The position numbers and the translations under genes are program-made. Positions 31,856-41,726 of a stretch of DNA of 64,000 bases are shown here, piece by piece. Every line of letters begins with the position of its first letter. Position 1 is the stretch's first letter. This DNA comes from Verrucomicrobiota bacterium (lineage in GTDB: Bacteria > Verrucomicrobiota > Verrucomicrobiia > Verrucomicrobiales > Verrucomicrobiaceae). Below the pieces are notes generated by a model that was not told the DNA's origin, searched no databases, and worked only from the letters and a program-made list of their open reading frames with translations. The DNA lies in assembly GCA_025360015.1 (NCBI GenBank), contig JANYCZ010000059.1, positions 1 through 64,000 of the forward strand, in the 5' to 3' direction.

Positions 31856-32956
31856 ATGCACGATCCACGAATTGACGCCCTCTCCCGCCAGCTTGTCCGT
31901 TATTCCACCAAGGTGAAAAAAGGCGATCTCGTCTGGATCGACCTCTTCGATGTGCCAAACACCGTGGGCCAGAGCCTCATCCGCGAAGTCGTCGCCGTCG
32001 GTGGTCTGCCCATGGTCCGCATCAACGATGCGGTGCTCACCCGTGAGCAGATGATCCATGCGGGCGAAAAACAGTACGACATCATCGCGGAAAACAACCT
32101 CGCCCTCATGAAGCAGACCGACTGCTACATCGCCGTGCGTGGCAGCCACAATATCACCGAAGCCGCCGATGTGCCGCCGGAGAAGATGAAGCTCGTCATG
32201 GCCAAGCTCCGCCCTGTGCAGAACGAGCGCGTCAACAACAGCCGCTGGGTCGTCCTGCGCTGGCCCACCGCCTCCATGGCCCAGCAGGCAGGCATGAGCA
32301 CCCAGGCCTTTGAAGACTTCTTCTTCCGCGTCTGCCTGCTCGACTACGCCGCCCTCCTACCTGCCATGAAAGCGCTGAAGCAGCTCATGGACAAAACCAA
32401 GCACGTCCACCTCATCGGCCCCGGCACGGATCTCAGCTTCAGCCTCAAAGGCCTCAAGGCCATCGCCTGCGGCGGCAATCACAACATCCCCGACGGCGAA
32501 GTCTTCACCTCTCCCGTCAAAACCAGCGTCGAAGGCGTCATCAGCTACAACGCCCCCACCATCTACCAGGGCATCGCCTTCGACAGCGTGAAGCTTGAGT
32601 TCAGCAAGGGCAAGATCGTCAACGCCACCGCCAACAACACCCCCGCTATCAACAAGATTCTCGACAGCGACGAAGGTGCCCGCTACATCGGCGAATTCGC
32701 CATCGCCTTCAATCGCGAGATCAAGGAGCCCATGCGCGACATCCTGTTCGACGAAAAAATCGCCGGCAGTTTCCACTTCACCCCCGGCCAGGCCTACGAA
32801 GGCGTTGCCGACAACGGCAACCGCAGCCAGGTCCACTGGGATCTTGTCAACATCCAGCGCCCCGAATACGGCGGCGGCGAGATCCGCTTCGACGGCAAAG
32901 TCATCCGCAAAGACGGCAAGTTCCTCCTGCCGGAACTCAAGCCGCTCAACTACTAA
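31856..32956 (+). CDS. M29-family (thermophilic-type) aminopeptidase
   Basis: LVRYSTKVKKGDLVWIDLFDV, GTDLSFSLKGLKAIACGGNHNIPDGEVFTSPVKTSVEGVISYNAPTIYQG, GEFAIAFNREIKEPMRDILFDEKIAGSFHFTPG. Start at MHDPRID. Confidence 0.88.
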   Translation: MHDPRIDALSRQLVRYSTKVKKGDLVWIDLFDVPNTVGQSLIREVVAVGGLPMVRINDAVLTREQMIHAGEKQYDIIAENNLALMKQTDCYIAVRGSHNITEAADVPPEKMKLVMAKLRPVQNERVNNSRWVVLRWPTASMAQQAGMSTQAFEDFFFRVCLLDYAALLPAMKALKQLMDKTKHVHLIGPGTDLSFSLKGLKAIACGGNHNIPDGEVFTSPVKTSVEGVISYNAPTIYQGIAFDSVKLEFSKGKIVNATANNTPAINKILDSDEGARYIGEFAIAFNREIKEPMRDILFDEKIAGSFHFTPGQAYEGVADNGNRSQVHWDLVNIQRPEYGGGEIRFDGKVIRKDGKFLLPELKPLNY

Positions 32957-33012
32957 AGTTGACCCGTTGCGCCGCAACCGTCGGAAAGAACTCCCGTTGC
33001 AGCGCCACTGGA

Positions 33013-33630
33013 CTACTTCGCCACCGGCGGCTGAAAGTTCAGCAGTTCGATCTCCACCGCATGCTTCCGCTCCGGCAGCAGCTCCACCATGCTGATGCTG
33101 CCGTACTCAATGTTGAAATGCGCAAGATGCGCCAGCGGCACCTCCAGCAACAGCGCGATCATCACGCGGATGATGCCGCCATGGCAAAAAATCGCCACCT
33201 TCTGATCCGGGTGCGCATGGATGATCTTCAGCAGGCACTCCTGCACCCGCGACTTCAATTCCCCGATGTCCTCGCCATTCGCGATGCCATTGCTCTCGAT
33301 GATCTCCAGCCAGTCAAACGCACTCACGCCGAAGTTCTTCTTCACCTCATCCCAGCGGCTGCCGGTCCAATCCCCGAAATCGATCTCCCGCAGTCCGGTC
33401 ATCAGCACCGGCTCCATGCCCCGCTGCTTGGCCAGCGGAGCCATCGTCTGCTGCACCCGCAGCATCGGGCTCGCATACAGCCCATCTAGCTTCGTATCCT
33501 TCAGCCACTCCGCTACCGCCTCCCCCATCCGCACCCCCAGCGGCGAAAGCCCCATGTCAATGCGCGAGCCTCCAAACACCTTGTGATACTTCTCATCCAC
33601 CTCCCCGTGGCGGATGAAGTAGATCTGCAT
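33013..33630 (-). CDS. Histidine phosphatase (phosphoglycerate mutase-like) family protein
   Basis: MQIYFIRHGEVDEK (RHG motif), LDGLYASPMLRVQQTMAPL, VAIFCHGGIIRVMIALLL. Confidence 0.88.
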   Translation of the reverse strand: MQIYFIRHGEVDEKYHKVFGGSRIDMGLSPLGVRMGEAVAEWLKDTKLDGLYASPMLRVQQTMAPLAKQRGMEPVLMTGLREIDFGDWTGSRWDEVKKNFGVSAFDWLEIIESNGIANGEDIGELKSRVQECLLKIIHAHPDQKVAIFCHGGIIRVMIALLLEVPLAHLAHFNIEYGSISMVELLPERKHAVEIELLNFQPPVAK

Positions 33631-33687
33631 GGGATGATTCGGGAGATGAGATTTCACAAGTGGTCGATGAAAGGTGGGGAAAAATAA

Positions 33688-33715
33688 GGAAGGCAGCGTT
33701 TTGACGCTGCCTTCC
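33688..33715 (-). terminator. Rho-independent terminator of the fba gene
   Basis: Perfect 11-bp stem GGAAGGCAGCG/CGCTGCCTTCC; on the minus strand it is followed by TTATTTTT. Confidence 0.88.
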
Positions 33716-33743
33716 AGAATGGTTGGAATAAAATCCGGCGGCC

Positions 33744-34775
33744 TTACACCGTGCCGAAGATGGTCTTGCCGGTGCTGAGGAGGTCGTTGCAGGCTTCCTT
33801 CATGCGGTCGCAGAGGCCTTGCTCACCCTTCTTGAGGTAGGAGCGTGGGTCGTAGGTCTTCTTGTCGCCCACTTCACCGTCGATCTTGAGGACGCCGGCG
33901 TAGTTTTTGAACATGTGATCGACGATCGGGCGGGTGAAGGCATACTGGGTGTCGGTGTCGATGTTCATCTTCACCACGCCGTAGCCGAGGGTCTCGCGGA
34001 TTTCTTCGAGCAGGGAGCCGGAACCACCGTGGAAAACGAGGTCCATTTCGGACTTGGCACCGTGCTTGGCGGTGACGGCGGCCTGGCCATCGCGCAGGAT
34101 GGTGGGCTTGAGCTTCACAGCGCCGGGCTTGTAGCTGCCGTGGACGTTGCCAAAGGTAGCGGCGAACATGAAGCGGCCGATGCCACTGAGGGTCTCATAC
34201 ACTTCCAGCATGTCTTCAGGCGAGGTGTAAAGCTTGTCGGCGGCGACACCGCTGGTGTCGTGACCGTCTTCTTCACCACCGACGACGCCGGCTTCGACTT
34301 CGAGGATGATTTCGTGCTTCACGCACTCTTCGAGCAGTTCCTTGGAAAGGCGCATGTTCTCAGCCAGCGGCAGTTCCGAGGCGTCGAGCATGTGGCTCTG
34401 GAAAAGATTGTTCAGGCCGGCAGCGCGACGCTTGGCAGTTTCGGCGATGAGAGGCTTGAGGAAGCTGTCCACCTTCTTTGGCTGGCAGTGGTCGGTGTGC
34501 AGACCGACGAGGATGTTGTAGCGCTCAGCCAGACGATGGGTGGCTTCAGCGAGGACGATGGCACCAAAGGCCTGGTCCTTGAGGGAGGTGCCGGAGGCAA
34601 ACTCGCCGCCGCCCGTGGAAACCTGGATGATGCCGTCGGACTTGGACTCCGCGAAGGCCTTCAGCGCGCCATTGATGGTCGTGATGGAGGTGACGTTGAT
34701 CGCAGGATAGGCGTAACCACCCTTCTGGGCGGCATCAAGCATGGCACGGTATTGGGCGGGTGTGGCTACGGGCAT
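33744..34775 (-). CDS. fba: Class II fructose-bisphosphate aldolase
   Basis: YAYPAINVTSITTINGALKAFAESKSDGIIQVS, VGLHTDHCQPKKVDSFLKPLI, LVFHGGSGSLLEEIRETLGYGVVKMNIDTDTQYAFTRP. Start at MPVATPAQYR. Confidence 0.92.
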   Translation of the reverse strand: MPVATPAQYRAMLDAAQKGGYAYPAINVTSITTINGALKAFAESKSDGIIQVSTGGGEFASGTSLKDQAFGAIVLAEATHRLAERYNILVGLHTDHCQPKKVDSFLKPLIAETAKRRAAGLNNLFQSHMLDASELPLAENMRLSKELLEECVKHEIILEVEAGVVGGEEDGHDTSGVAADKLYTSPEDMLEVYETLSGIGRFMFAATFGNVHGSYKPGAVKLKPTILRDGQAAVTAKHGAKSEMDLVFHGGSGSLLEEIRETLGYGVVKMNIDTDTQYAFTRPIVDHMFKNYAGVLKIDGEVGDKKTYDPRSYLKKGEQGLCDRMKEACNDLLSTGKTIFGTV

Positions 34776-35033
34776 CTTTGTGGTGTGTGTTTGAGAGTGG
34801 AACGTCCCGAGGGAAGCAAGAAACGGGCCGGGTGCAAGAAGCGCTTCGTATTCAGCGTGCGTGAACAAAAGGCGGCACGGCATGTCTGCTCCTGTATGCC
34901 CCCGTTGGATGCGTGCGAATTCTGCGACCCCAAAAGCAGTCTCACCCTGCTGGTCTCCCCTCATTCTCCCCGCACTCGCTGGTTGACGCCCGACTATTAA
35001 GGTTCTTTAACTACAGCAACTCATCCACCCGCA

Positions 35034-35885
35034 ATGCCGCCCATGGAATCCTTTCTCTCGCCCGGCCTGCAGTATGGCCTCGAACACAGCACTCCCACCT
35101 GCTGGATCATCTGCGGCGTCCTCGCGCTGCTTTCCATCACCAGCTGGGCGGTGATCCTGAGCAAGCACTTCCTGCTCTCCCGCGTCCACAAGGCCAACCT
35201 GTCCTTTCTGCGGGAGTATCGCGAGAGCAACCACGCGCTGGAGCTGTATCAGCAGCGCGAGCCGCATGAGTTCTCCTCCTTCTACCACATCTACCACGCC
35301 GCCTGCCGTGAGATGTCGTGGTACCTCCTGGGTGAAGACGAGCCTGGCACCACGTTTGCGGCGCGGCTGCAGGGCGCGGGACGCATCACCCCCTCGCAAA
35401 TGAATGCGGTGCAGGTGGCCATGGAACGCAGCGTGGCAGAGGCGGCGCTGCGGCTGGAGGCCCGCATGAGCTGGGTGGCCACCGCCCTGAGCGGCGCGCC
35501 CTTTCTCGGTCTTCTGGGCACCGTATGGGGCATCCTGGACACCTTCAGCACCCTGACAACAGCGTCTGACACAGCAACACTCGCCACCCTGGCTCCTGGC
35601 ATCACCACCGCGCTGGTCACCACGGTGCTGGGCCTGGTGGTCGCCATCCCGAGCATGGTCGGCTACAATGCCCTCGTGAACCGCATTCGCGGCATGGTGG
35701 TCCGGCTGGACAACTTCGCCAGTGAGCTGAATGCAGGCTTTGACCGCACCTTTGTGGACCATCGCTTCAGCAACGAAGCCCTGCCCAGCATGAGCGCGCT
35801 CGGCAGCCCATCCATGCCCGCCTTTACCGGCACCAGCTCCTCCCCCCTGCCCACGTCAATGCATGCCATGCATGCCCGCGCATGA
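35034..35885 (+). CDS. tolQ: MotA/TolQ/ExbB proton channel family protein (TolQ)
   Basis: SGAPFLGLLGTVWGILDTF, LATLAPGITTALVTTVLGLVVAIPSMVGYNAL; first gene of a Tol-like operon. Confidence 0.88.
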   Translation: MPPMESFLSPGLQYGLEHSTPTCWIICGVLALLSITSWAVILSKHFLLSRVHKANLSFLREYRESNHALELYQQREPHEFSSFYHIYHAACREMSWYLLGEDEPGTTFAARLQGAGRITPSQMNAVQVAMERSVAEAALRLEARMSWVATALSGAPFLGLLGTVWGILDTFSTLTTASDTATLATLAPGITTALVTTVLGLVVAIPSMVGYNALVNRIRGMVVRLDNFASELNAGFDRTFVDHRFSNEALPSMSALGSPSMPAFTGTSSSPLPTSMHAMHARA

Positions 35886-36310
35886 AACGCCACTCCAACA
35901 GGCATCAGCTCCGGCTCATCACTGAGATCAGCATCACCCCGCTGATGGATCTGGTGCTGGTGCTGCTGTTTGTCTTCCTGCTGGCCGCCCCGTTGCTCAA
36001 GGCGGACAAAGGCATGCTGACCCCGCCTGCGCCCACACCACCGCCCGCCCCCACCAGCGCTTCTGCTCCCACGGAAATGATGACGCTGCTGGTGAACAAC
36101 GACCAGTCCGTCACATTGAATGGAGCGATGATGGCGCGCGCGGACCTTCCCGTTTCTTTAAAGCAACTCGTGCAGCGCAAACCTGGCATCGGCATCGAAG
36201 TACGTATGCACCGTGACCTGCAGGTGCAGCAGCTGGTGGAAACCATGCAGATGCTGGAGCAGGCGGGCATCCAGAAGACCACCGTCACGACACATGCCGA
36301 CGAACCCTGA
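35882..36310 (+). CDS. tolR: ExbD/TolR biopolymer transport protein
   Basis: ITEISITPLMDLVLVLLFVFLLAAPLL; overlaps tolQ stop. Confidence 0.88.
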   Translation: MKRHSNRHQLRLITEISITPLMDLVLVLLFVFLLAAPLLKADKGMLTPPAPTPPPAPTSASAPTEMMTLLVNNDQSVTLNGAMMARADLPVSLKQLVQRKPGIGIEVRMHRDLQVQQLVETMQMLEQAGIQKTTVTTHADEP

Positions 36311-37192
36311 TTGAAAACGAACCGTAAACGCCCTACGACGCTGGAGCCGATTTCAGCAGCGGTGATTGTCATCGTCTCGCTGCATCTCGGTGCCGTGTTG
36401 GGTGTCTGGGGCTGGTGGCAGAATACCCGCAGCGCCCAGCGGGATGCCAGGGCCTCAAAGCTGACCTGGATGAACCCGGGTGATTTCAAAACTCAGGTAC
36501 CACTGACCTCCACCGTGCCACGGGCCGTCAAAGTGGCTTCAGCAGCCAAGGCGGCCCACAAGGCCCCACCCGCAGCACCACCACCCAAACCGCCTGCGGA
36601 TCCCCCGGTGCAAAAAGCCACGCTCATCGCCGCCCCGCCCCAGCAGCATGTGATGGAGCCCGTGCCAAACCCTACCGGCACCCCCTTGTTTGCAGGCACC
36701 GCCGTGCCACCGGCCAAACCTTCTGCCAATCGCAGCATCACTCTGCGCCGGGCTCCGGAAAAGCGTGCTGGAACCACGATGTTCGGCGCTCCCGCGCCAC
36801 CGATGACCAGCCCGACGCTGATGGACATCGCCCGTCTCAACACCCTTCGCCCTTCGGCGATCCCGCCACCCGGCAGCGCCCCTGACACTCCGGTGGACGA
36901 AGCGGATCTGGATGCCGTCGATGAATCGGTCAATGCGGCATTTCTCGCCAGCTGGACCGCCCCGCCCATCGAAAGCGTGCCCGATGGCCAGCGCGAAGGG
37001 CGGCTGAACATCTCCATCGGCAAGGACGGCAGCATCTTGAAGGCGCAGATGAGCAAGTTTTCCGGCTCGCACGTCCTGGACCAGTCCATCCTCGAAGCCG
37101 CCGCCAAAGTGAAAAAAATTTCCACGACACTGCCTTCTAATTACTCCAAAGACAGCTACGATCTGGAAATGAATTTCCTCCTGCTGCCCTGA
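36311..37192 (+). CDS. TonB/TolA-like periplasm-spanning protein
   Basis: Single N-terminal TM helix, Pro/Ala-rich linker, C-terminal TonB-like domain; TTG start directly abutting tolR. Confidence 0.78.
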   Translation: MKTNRKRPTTLEPISAAVIVIVSLHLGAVLGVWGWWQNTRSAQRDARASKLTWMNPGDFKTQVPLTSTVPRAVKVASAAKAAHKAPPAAPPPKPPADPPVQKATLIAAPPQQHVMEPVPNPTGTPLFAGTAVPPAKPSANRSITLRRAPEKRAGTTMFGAPAPPMTSPTLMDIARLNTLRPSAIPPPGSAPDTPVDEADLDAVDESVNAAFLASWTAPPIESVPDGQREGRLNISIGKDGSILKAQMSKFSGSHVLDQSILEAAAKVKKISTTLPSNYSKDSYDLEMNFLLLP

Positions 37193-37201
37193 CCCTTCCG
37201 C

Positions 37202-38419
37202 ATGAACGTCCGCACCCTGCTTCTTGTTCTCACCCTTGCCATCTGCCACGGCACGCGGACGGAGGCTGGTGTCCTGGACAGTCTGCGCGGCTGGGTCGGC
37301 CTCGGCGGCAAAAACAGAACCGAGGAAGCAAAGAAAACCATGCCGCGCATCCGCGTGGGGGCCTTCACCGGTGGCACGGGCTCCAGCGCCCAGCAGACCC
37401 TGCGGAAGGAACTGCTCGACTCCCGCGAGTTCTTCGTTGCCAGCGCCGAGGAGAAAGTCGATTACACTGTGGAAGGCACATCCGTGGGCGGGCGTGTCAC
37501 CGGCAGGCTGCGCGACACCAAAGGGAAGGAACTCTTTCAGCGCAGCTATGCCGCGCCGGGGCTGGATGAAAACCTCAAGGCCCTCACCGACGATGTCATC
37601 TACACCATCACAGGCCGGCCCGGCCTCGCCACCAGCCGCATCGTCTTTGTCAGTGATGTGACCGGCAAGCGCCAGATTTACGTCTGCGATTCCGAAGGCG
37701 GAGAGGTACATCAGGTCACGCATGACAAAAATGGCGCGGTGGCTCCATCCCTCTCCCCGGATTCCTCCATGATCGCCTTCACCAGCTATCGCAGCGGCTT
37801 CCCCATCATTCGTCTGCTGGATCTGAATGTGGGCTGGGAGCGCGGCGTGACCGACACTCCCGGCAGCAGCTTTGGCTCGGCCTTCTCACCCGATGGCACG
37901 CACCTCGCTGCCGTGATGAGCTTTATCGGCAATCCCGAAATTTTCGTCAGCGATCTCAACACCAACACCGCCGCGTGTGTGAGCGATTCCGTCGGCGCGC
38001 CCTCCAGCCCCTCCTGGCATCCGAACGGTCGCGAGCTGGTCTTTTCCAGTGACGATGGCGACGGCCCGAAGCTGTACATTGTGGAAGTGCCGCAGAAAGA
38101 AGGCGGCTCTTCGCGCCTGTTTCGCTGGCGCACCGGCTATCACTTTTGCACCGATCCCGAATGGTCGCCCGATGGCCATCACATCGCCTTCACCACTCGC
38201 ACCAATGGTGAATGGACCGTCGCCGTGAAGCCCTACCCCAACGGCGGCGTGCGCGTCGTGCAAACAGGTGGTGCGGAGCATCCATCCTGGAGTCCCAACG
38301 GGCATTTCATCACCTATGTGCAGCACGGGGAGCTCTTTGTGCATGATCTCCGCAGCGGCAACCGTCGTGCCATCGTGCGCGGCTATGGCCGCATCACCGA
38401 ACCCCGCTGGATGCGCTGA
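37202..38419 (+). CDS. tolB: TolB beta-propeller protein
   Basis: SRIVFVSDVTGKRQIYVCDSEGGEVHQVTHDKNGAVAPSLSPDSSMIAFTSYRSG and further WD40-like PD40 repeats. Confidence 0.9.
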   Translation: MNVRTLLLVLTLAICHGTRTEAGVLDSLRGWVGLGGKNRTEEAKKTMPRIRVGAFTGGTGSSAQQTLRKELLDSREFFVASAEEKVDYTVEGTSVGGRVTGRLRDTKGKELFQRSYAAPGLDENLKALTDDVIYTITGRPGLATSRIVFVSDVTGKRQIYVCDSEGGEVHQVTHDKNGAVAPSLSPDSSMIAFTSYRSGFPIIRLLDLNVGWERGVTDTPGSSFGSAFSPDGTHLAAVMSFIGNPEIFVSDLNTNTAACVSDSVGAPSSPSWHPNGRELVFSSDDGDGPKLYIVEVPQKEGGSSRLFRWRTGYHFCTDPEWSPDGHHIAFTTRTNGEWTVAVKPYPNGGVRVVQTGGAEHPSWSPNGHFITYVQHGELFVHDLRSGNRRAIVRGYGRITEPRWMR

Positions 38420-38422
38420 GCC

Positions 38423-38902
38423 ATGATGAACGCCGCCATTCGCTCCTGCCTCCCTGCACTCAGCCTCCTACTGGCCTCCTGCAGCAGCATGTCCATGCCA
38501 TCTTTCCTGCGCAGCCCTGCGTCTGAAGCCGTTGTCTTCGCGCTCGGTCCTCGGGAGGGCTACACCTCCCCGCTGAATGGCAGCCTCAAGCCAGCGTGTC
38601 CCGCACTGGTGTTCGACCGCGCTGACTTCAAGCTCACCGAAACGCATCAGCAAACGCTGCACAGCCTCGCGCAGGAGATGAGCAAGAATAAAAAAGCCCG
38701 CCTGCTGGTCGCGGGTTACGCACCGCCGAACCTGCCCCAGGATCATGCCCGCTCCATCTCTGAACGTCGTGCGCTGGCCGTGCGGCAGCGTCTGATCGAA
38801 CTCGGACTGGAAGCCGCGAATATCCAGACCGTTGGTTTTGGCAATGACTTCTCCCCCACCGGTCCATCCTCGGATGTGGTGGTCGTTTATAGGCAGAACT
38901 GA
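38423..38902 (+). CDS. pal: OmpA/Pal-family peptidoglycan-associated lipoprotein
   Basis: Lipobox LLASC, ARSISERRALAVRQRLIELGLEAANIQTVGFGND OmpA-like domain. Confidence 0.85.
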   Translation: MMNAAIRSCLPALSLLLASCSSMSMPSFLRSPASEAVVFALGPREGYTSPLNGSLKPACPALVFDRADFKLTETHQQTLHSLAQEMSKNKKARLLVAGYAPPNLPQDHARSISERRALAVRQRLIELGLEAANIQTVGFGNDFSPTGPSSDVVVVYRQN

Positions 38903-38993
38903 AGCCCCACGTCGGCCGCCGGGAGGGGTGCAAACAGCGGCGCTGTCTGGTCGCAAGATCACGGCATTACGCCCGTTCATTCTGCCCCCAATC

Positions 38994-41726
38994 ATGCTCA
39001 ACCGTCCAAACCTCCTCCTCGTCGTTCTCGCCTTGGCCGCGCCGTTTGCCTTCATGTCCGCGAGCCCGGACACTCCCGCCAAGGCCAAAAAGGACAAAGG
39101 CCCCTTCGTCGCGGGAAAACCCGCCTTCACCCCGGACGCAGCCACTCAGCCCTTCGATCCCGCAGCGGTAAAGCCGGATCATCTCGACCCCAGTGCGTTC
39201 AAAGTGCCCGAGGGGCTTGAAATCACCGTGTGGGCCACTTCCCCGCAGCTCTTCAATCCGGCGAACATGGACATCGACCACGCGGGCCGCGTCTGGATCA
39301 CGGAAGGGGTGAACTACCGCCGCCACTCCGGCCGCAGCCGTGAGGGCGACTGCGTGCGCGTGCTGCAGGATACCGATGGCGACGGCACCTGTGACAGCAG
39401 CCACGTCTTCGTGCGTGAAAAGGAGCTCGAATGCCCGCTGGGGGTCGCGGTTTTCGACAACGTCATCTTCGTCTCCAACACGCCGAACATCATCAAGTAC
39501 ACCGATGTGAACCGCGATCTGAAATTTGATCCCGCCATCGACAAGCGCGAGGTCTTCCTCACCGGTTTTGAGCAGCCGCAGCATGACCACAGCTTGCACA
39601 GCGTCTATGCCGGGCCCGACGGCCGCCTCTATTTCAGCAATGGCAACTGCGGTGCGGAATTCAGCGACAAAAGCGGCAAAACCTTCCGCATTGGCAGCGC
39701 GTACCTGAACAACCCCTATGCCGGTGCCAAAAGCGACGACGGCCATGTCTATGTCGGTGGCTTCACCGCCAGCATCGATGCCGACGGCCGCAACGCACGC
39801 GTCCTCGGCTTCAACTACCGCAACAGCTTTGAAGGCGTTCGCACCAGCTACGGGGACATGTTTCTCAATGACAACGACGATCCGCCCGCGTGCCGCGTAA
39901 GCCACCTCATCGAAGGAGGGAGCTTCGGCTTCTTCTCCCGCGATGGCAAACGTCAGTGGCGCGCGGACAAACGTCCCGGCCAGAGCATTCCCACCGCCGA
40001 GTGGCGGCAGGAAGATCCCGGCAGCATCCCCGCTGGAGACGTCTATGGCGGCGGGGCGCCTACCGGTATGTGCTTCTATGAAAACGGCGCGCTCGGTGAG
40101 AAATGGAAGGGCCTGCTGCTGAGCTGTGAAACGGGACGCAATGTCGTCTTTGGCTACCTGCCGACACCTGAGGGCGCAGGCTTCAAGCTGGAACGCTTCG
40201 ACTTCTGCACCACCAACACTACGGGTGTATTTAAAGGCAGCGACTTCGTGGGGGGAGCCAACAACCTGTCCAATGAACGGCACACGCTTTTCCGTCCTTC
40301 GGATGTGTGCGTGGGGCCCGATGGTGCAATCTATGTCAGCGACTGGTTCGATAAACGCACGGGAGGGCATCAGGACACGGATGAAACCTGCAGCGGGACG
40401 ATCTACCGCATCGCGCCGAAGGGCTTCAAGCCCAAGGTGCCTGCGCTTGATCTCAGCACGGTTGCAGGCCAGCTCACCGCGTTGCAATCTCCTGCAACGA
40501 ATGTGCGTCAGGTGGGCTTCACACGGCTGAAGGCAGCAGGCGATGTCATCATGCCTGAAGTGCTCAAGCTGCGTGAGAATGCCGATCCCTACATTGCCGC
40601 GCGTGCGGTCTGGCTGCTGGCGCAGCTTGGTGATCCGGGGCTGATCTCGGCACGCATTTGGCTGGAATCTGAGGACACCACGAAGCGCCTGGTGGCACTG
40701 CGTGCCATCCGTGCGGCGACGAATGAGGGCATCGACATTTTCAGCAATCTGACCACGGACCTTTCGCCCATGGTTCGGAGCGAGGTCGCGGTGGCGCTGC
40801 GGGATGTGCCGGCGGCGCAAAGCGTGGCACTGCTGTGCAAACTATCGCACCACATTGACGGTGGAGACCGTTCATTGCTTGAAGCCTGGGGCATCGGTTG
40901 TGAGGGCAAGGAGGAGGCGGTCTGGGCCGCGCTGAAGCCGGTGGGGGCCTGGAGCGATGATTTTGCCCATATCACCTGGCGTCTGCATCCTGTTGCGGCT
41001 GTGTCGGATTTGGCAAAACGTGCGGCTGATGACAAGCTCACCGTGGAGCAGCGCAAGCTCGCCTTGGACACTCTGGCCTTCATCCCGGAAGCCGGAGCGG
41101 CCCAGGCGGTGCTGGAACTGGCCAAGGACAAAGAGTCCCCCATTCATGAGGATGTCATGTGGTGGCTCATCAAGCGCAGCACGGATGACTGGTCCGCGTT
41201 TGGCATCGCGGAGGAGTTGAAGAAGGCTGGCATCTTCGATCCTCAAAGCGCCAAGCTCATCACCATCATCACGCCTGCGCCGATCCCGAGCACGGTGAAG
41301 CTCGAAGAGGTTCTCAAACTTCAGGGCAACGCCAAAAACGGCGCGCAGCTGGTCACCCGCTGCGTCATGTGCCACCAGATCAATGGGCAGGGCGTTGAGT
41401 TTGGGCCGAACCTGGAGGGCTGGGGCCGGAGCCAGCCGGGTGACATCATCGCGCAGGCGCTCATTGATCCGAGCAAGGACATCGCGCATGGCTATGATGG
41501 CCAGGAAATCATCACCAAGGACGGCGTCACGATCCACGGCATGCTCCTCACGGAGGGCGACATCATGATCATGCGCAGCATGGGCGGCCAGAATCAATAC
41601 GTGGCACGCTCCCGCATCAAAAGCCGGAGGAAACTCGACCACAGCATGATGCTCAACGCCACGCAGCTCGGGCTGAGCGCGCAGGACGTGGCTGACATCG
41701 TGGCTTATTTGCGTACCGGGAAATAA
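38994..41726 (+). CDS. PVC-type heme-binding (membrane-bound dehydrogenase) protein with C-terminal cytochrome c domain
   Basis: GLEITVWATSPQLFNPANMDIDHAGRVWITEGVNYRRHSGR, DTDGDGTCDSSHVF, C-terminal RCVMCHQINGQGVEFGPNLEGWG (CxxCH). Confidence 0.88.
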   Translation: MLNRPNLLLVVLALAAPFAFMSASPDTPAKAKKDKGPFVAGKPAFTPDAATQPFDPAAVKPDHLDPSAFKVPEGLEITVWATSPQLFNPANMDIDHAGRVWITEGVNYRRHSGRSREGDCVRVLQDTDGDGTCDSSHVFVREKELECPLGVAVFDNVIFVSNTPNIIKYTDVNRDLKFDPAIDKREVFLTGFEQPQHDHSLHSVYAGPDGRLYFSNGNCGAEFSDKSGKTFRIGSAYLNNPYAGAKSDDGHVYVGGFTASIDADGRNARVLGFNYRNSFEGVRTSYGDMFLNDNDDPPACRVSHLIEGGSFGFFSRDGKRQWRADKRPGQSIPTAEWRQEDPGSIPAGDVYGGGAPTGMCFYENGALGEKWKGLLLSCETGRNVVFGYLPTPEGAGFKLERFDFCTTNTTGVFKGSDFVGGANNLSNERHTLFRPSDVCVGPDGAIYVSDWFDKRTGGHQDTDETCSGTIYRIAPKGFKPKVPALDLSTVAGQLTALQSPATNVRQVGFTRLKAAGDVIMPEVLKLRENADPYIAARAVWLLAQLGDPGLISARIWLESEDTTKRLVALRAIRAATNEGIDIFSNLTTDLSPMVRSEVAVALRDVPAAQSVALLCKLSHHIDGGDRSLLEAWGIGCEGKEEAVWAALKPVGAWSDDFAHITWRLHPVAAVSDLAKRAADDKLTVEQRKLALDTLAFIPEAGAAQAVLELAKDKESPIHEDVMWWLIKRSTDDWSAFGIAEELKKAGIFDPQSAKLITIITPAPIPSTVKLEEVLKLQGNAKNGAQLVTRCVMCHQINGQGVEFGPNLEGWGRSQPGDIIAQALIDPSKDIAHGYDGQEIITKDGVTIHGMLLTEGDIMIMRSMGGQNQYVARSRIKSRRKLDHSMMLNATQLGLSAQDVADIVAYLRTGK

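Noticed and set aside
38967-40820. 617-aa minus-strand ORF opposite the PVC dehydrogenase
   Set aside because: Antisense shadow with no recognisable motifs; the plus strand contains the real gene.
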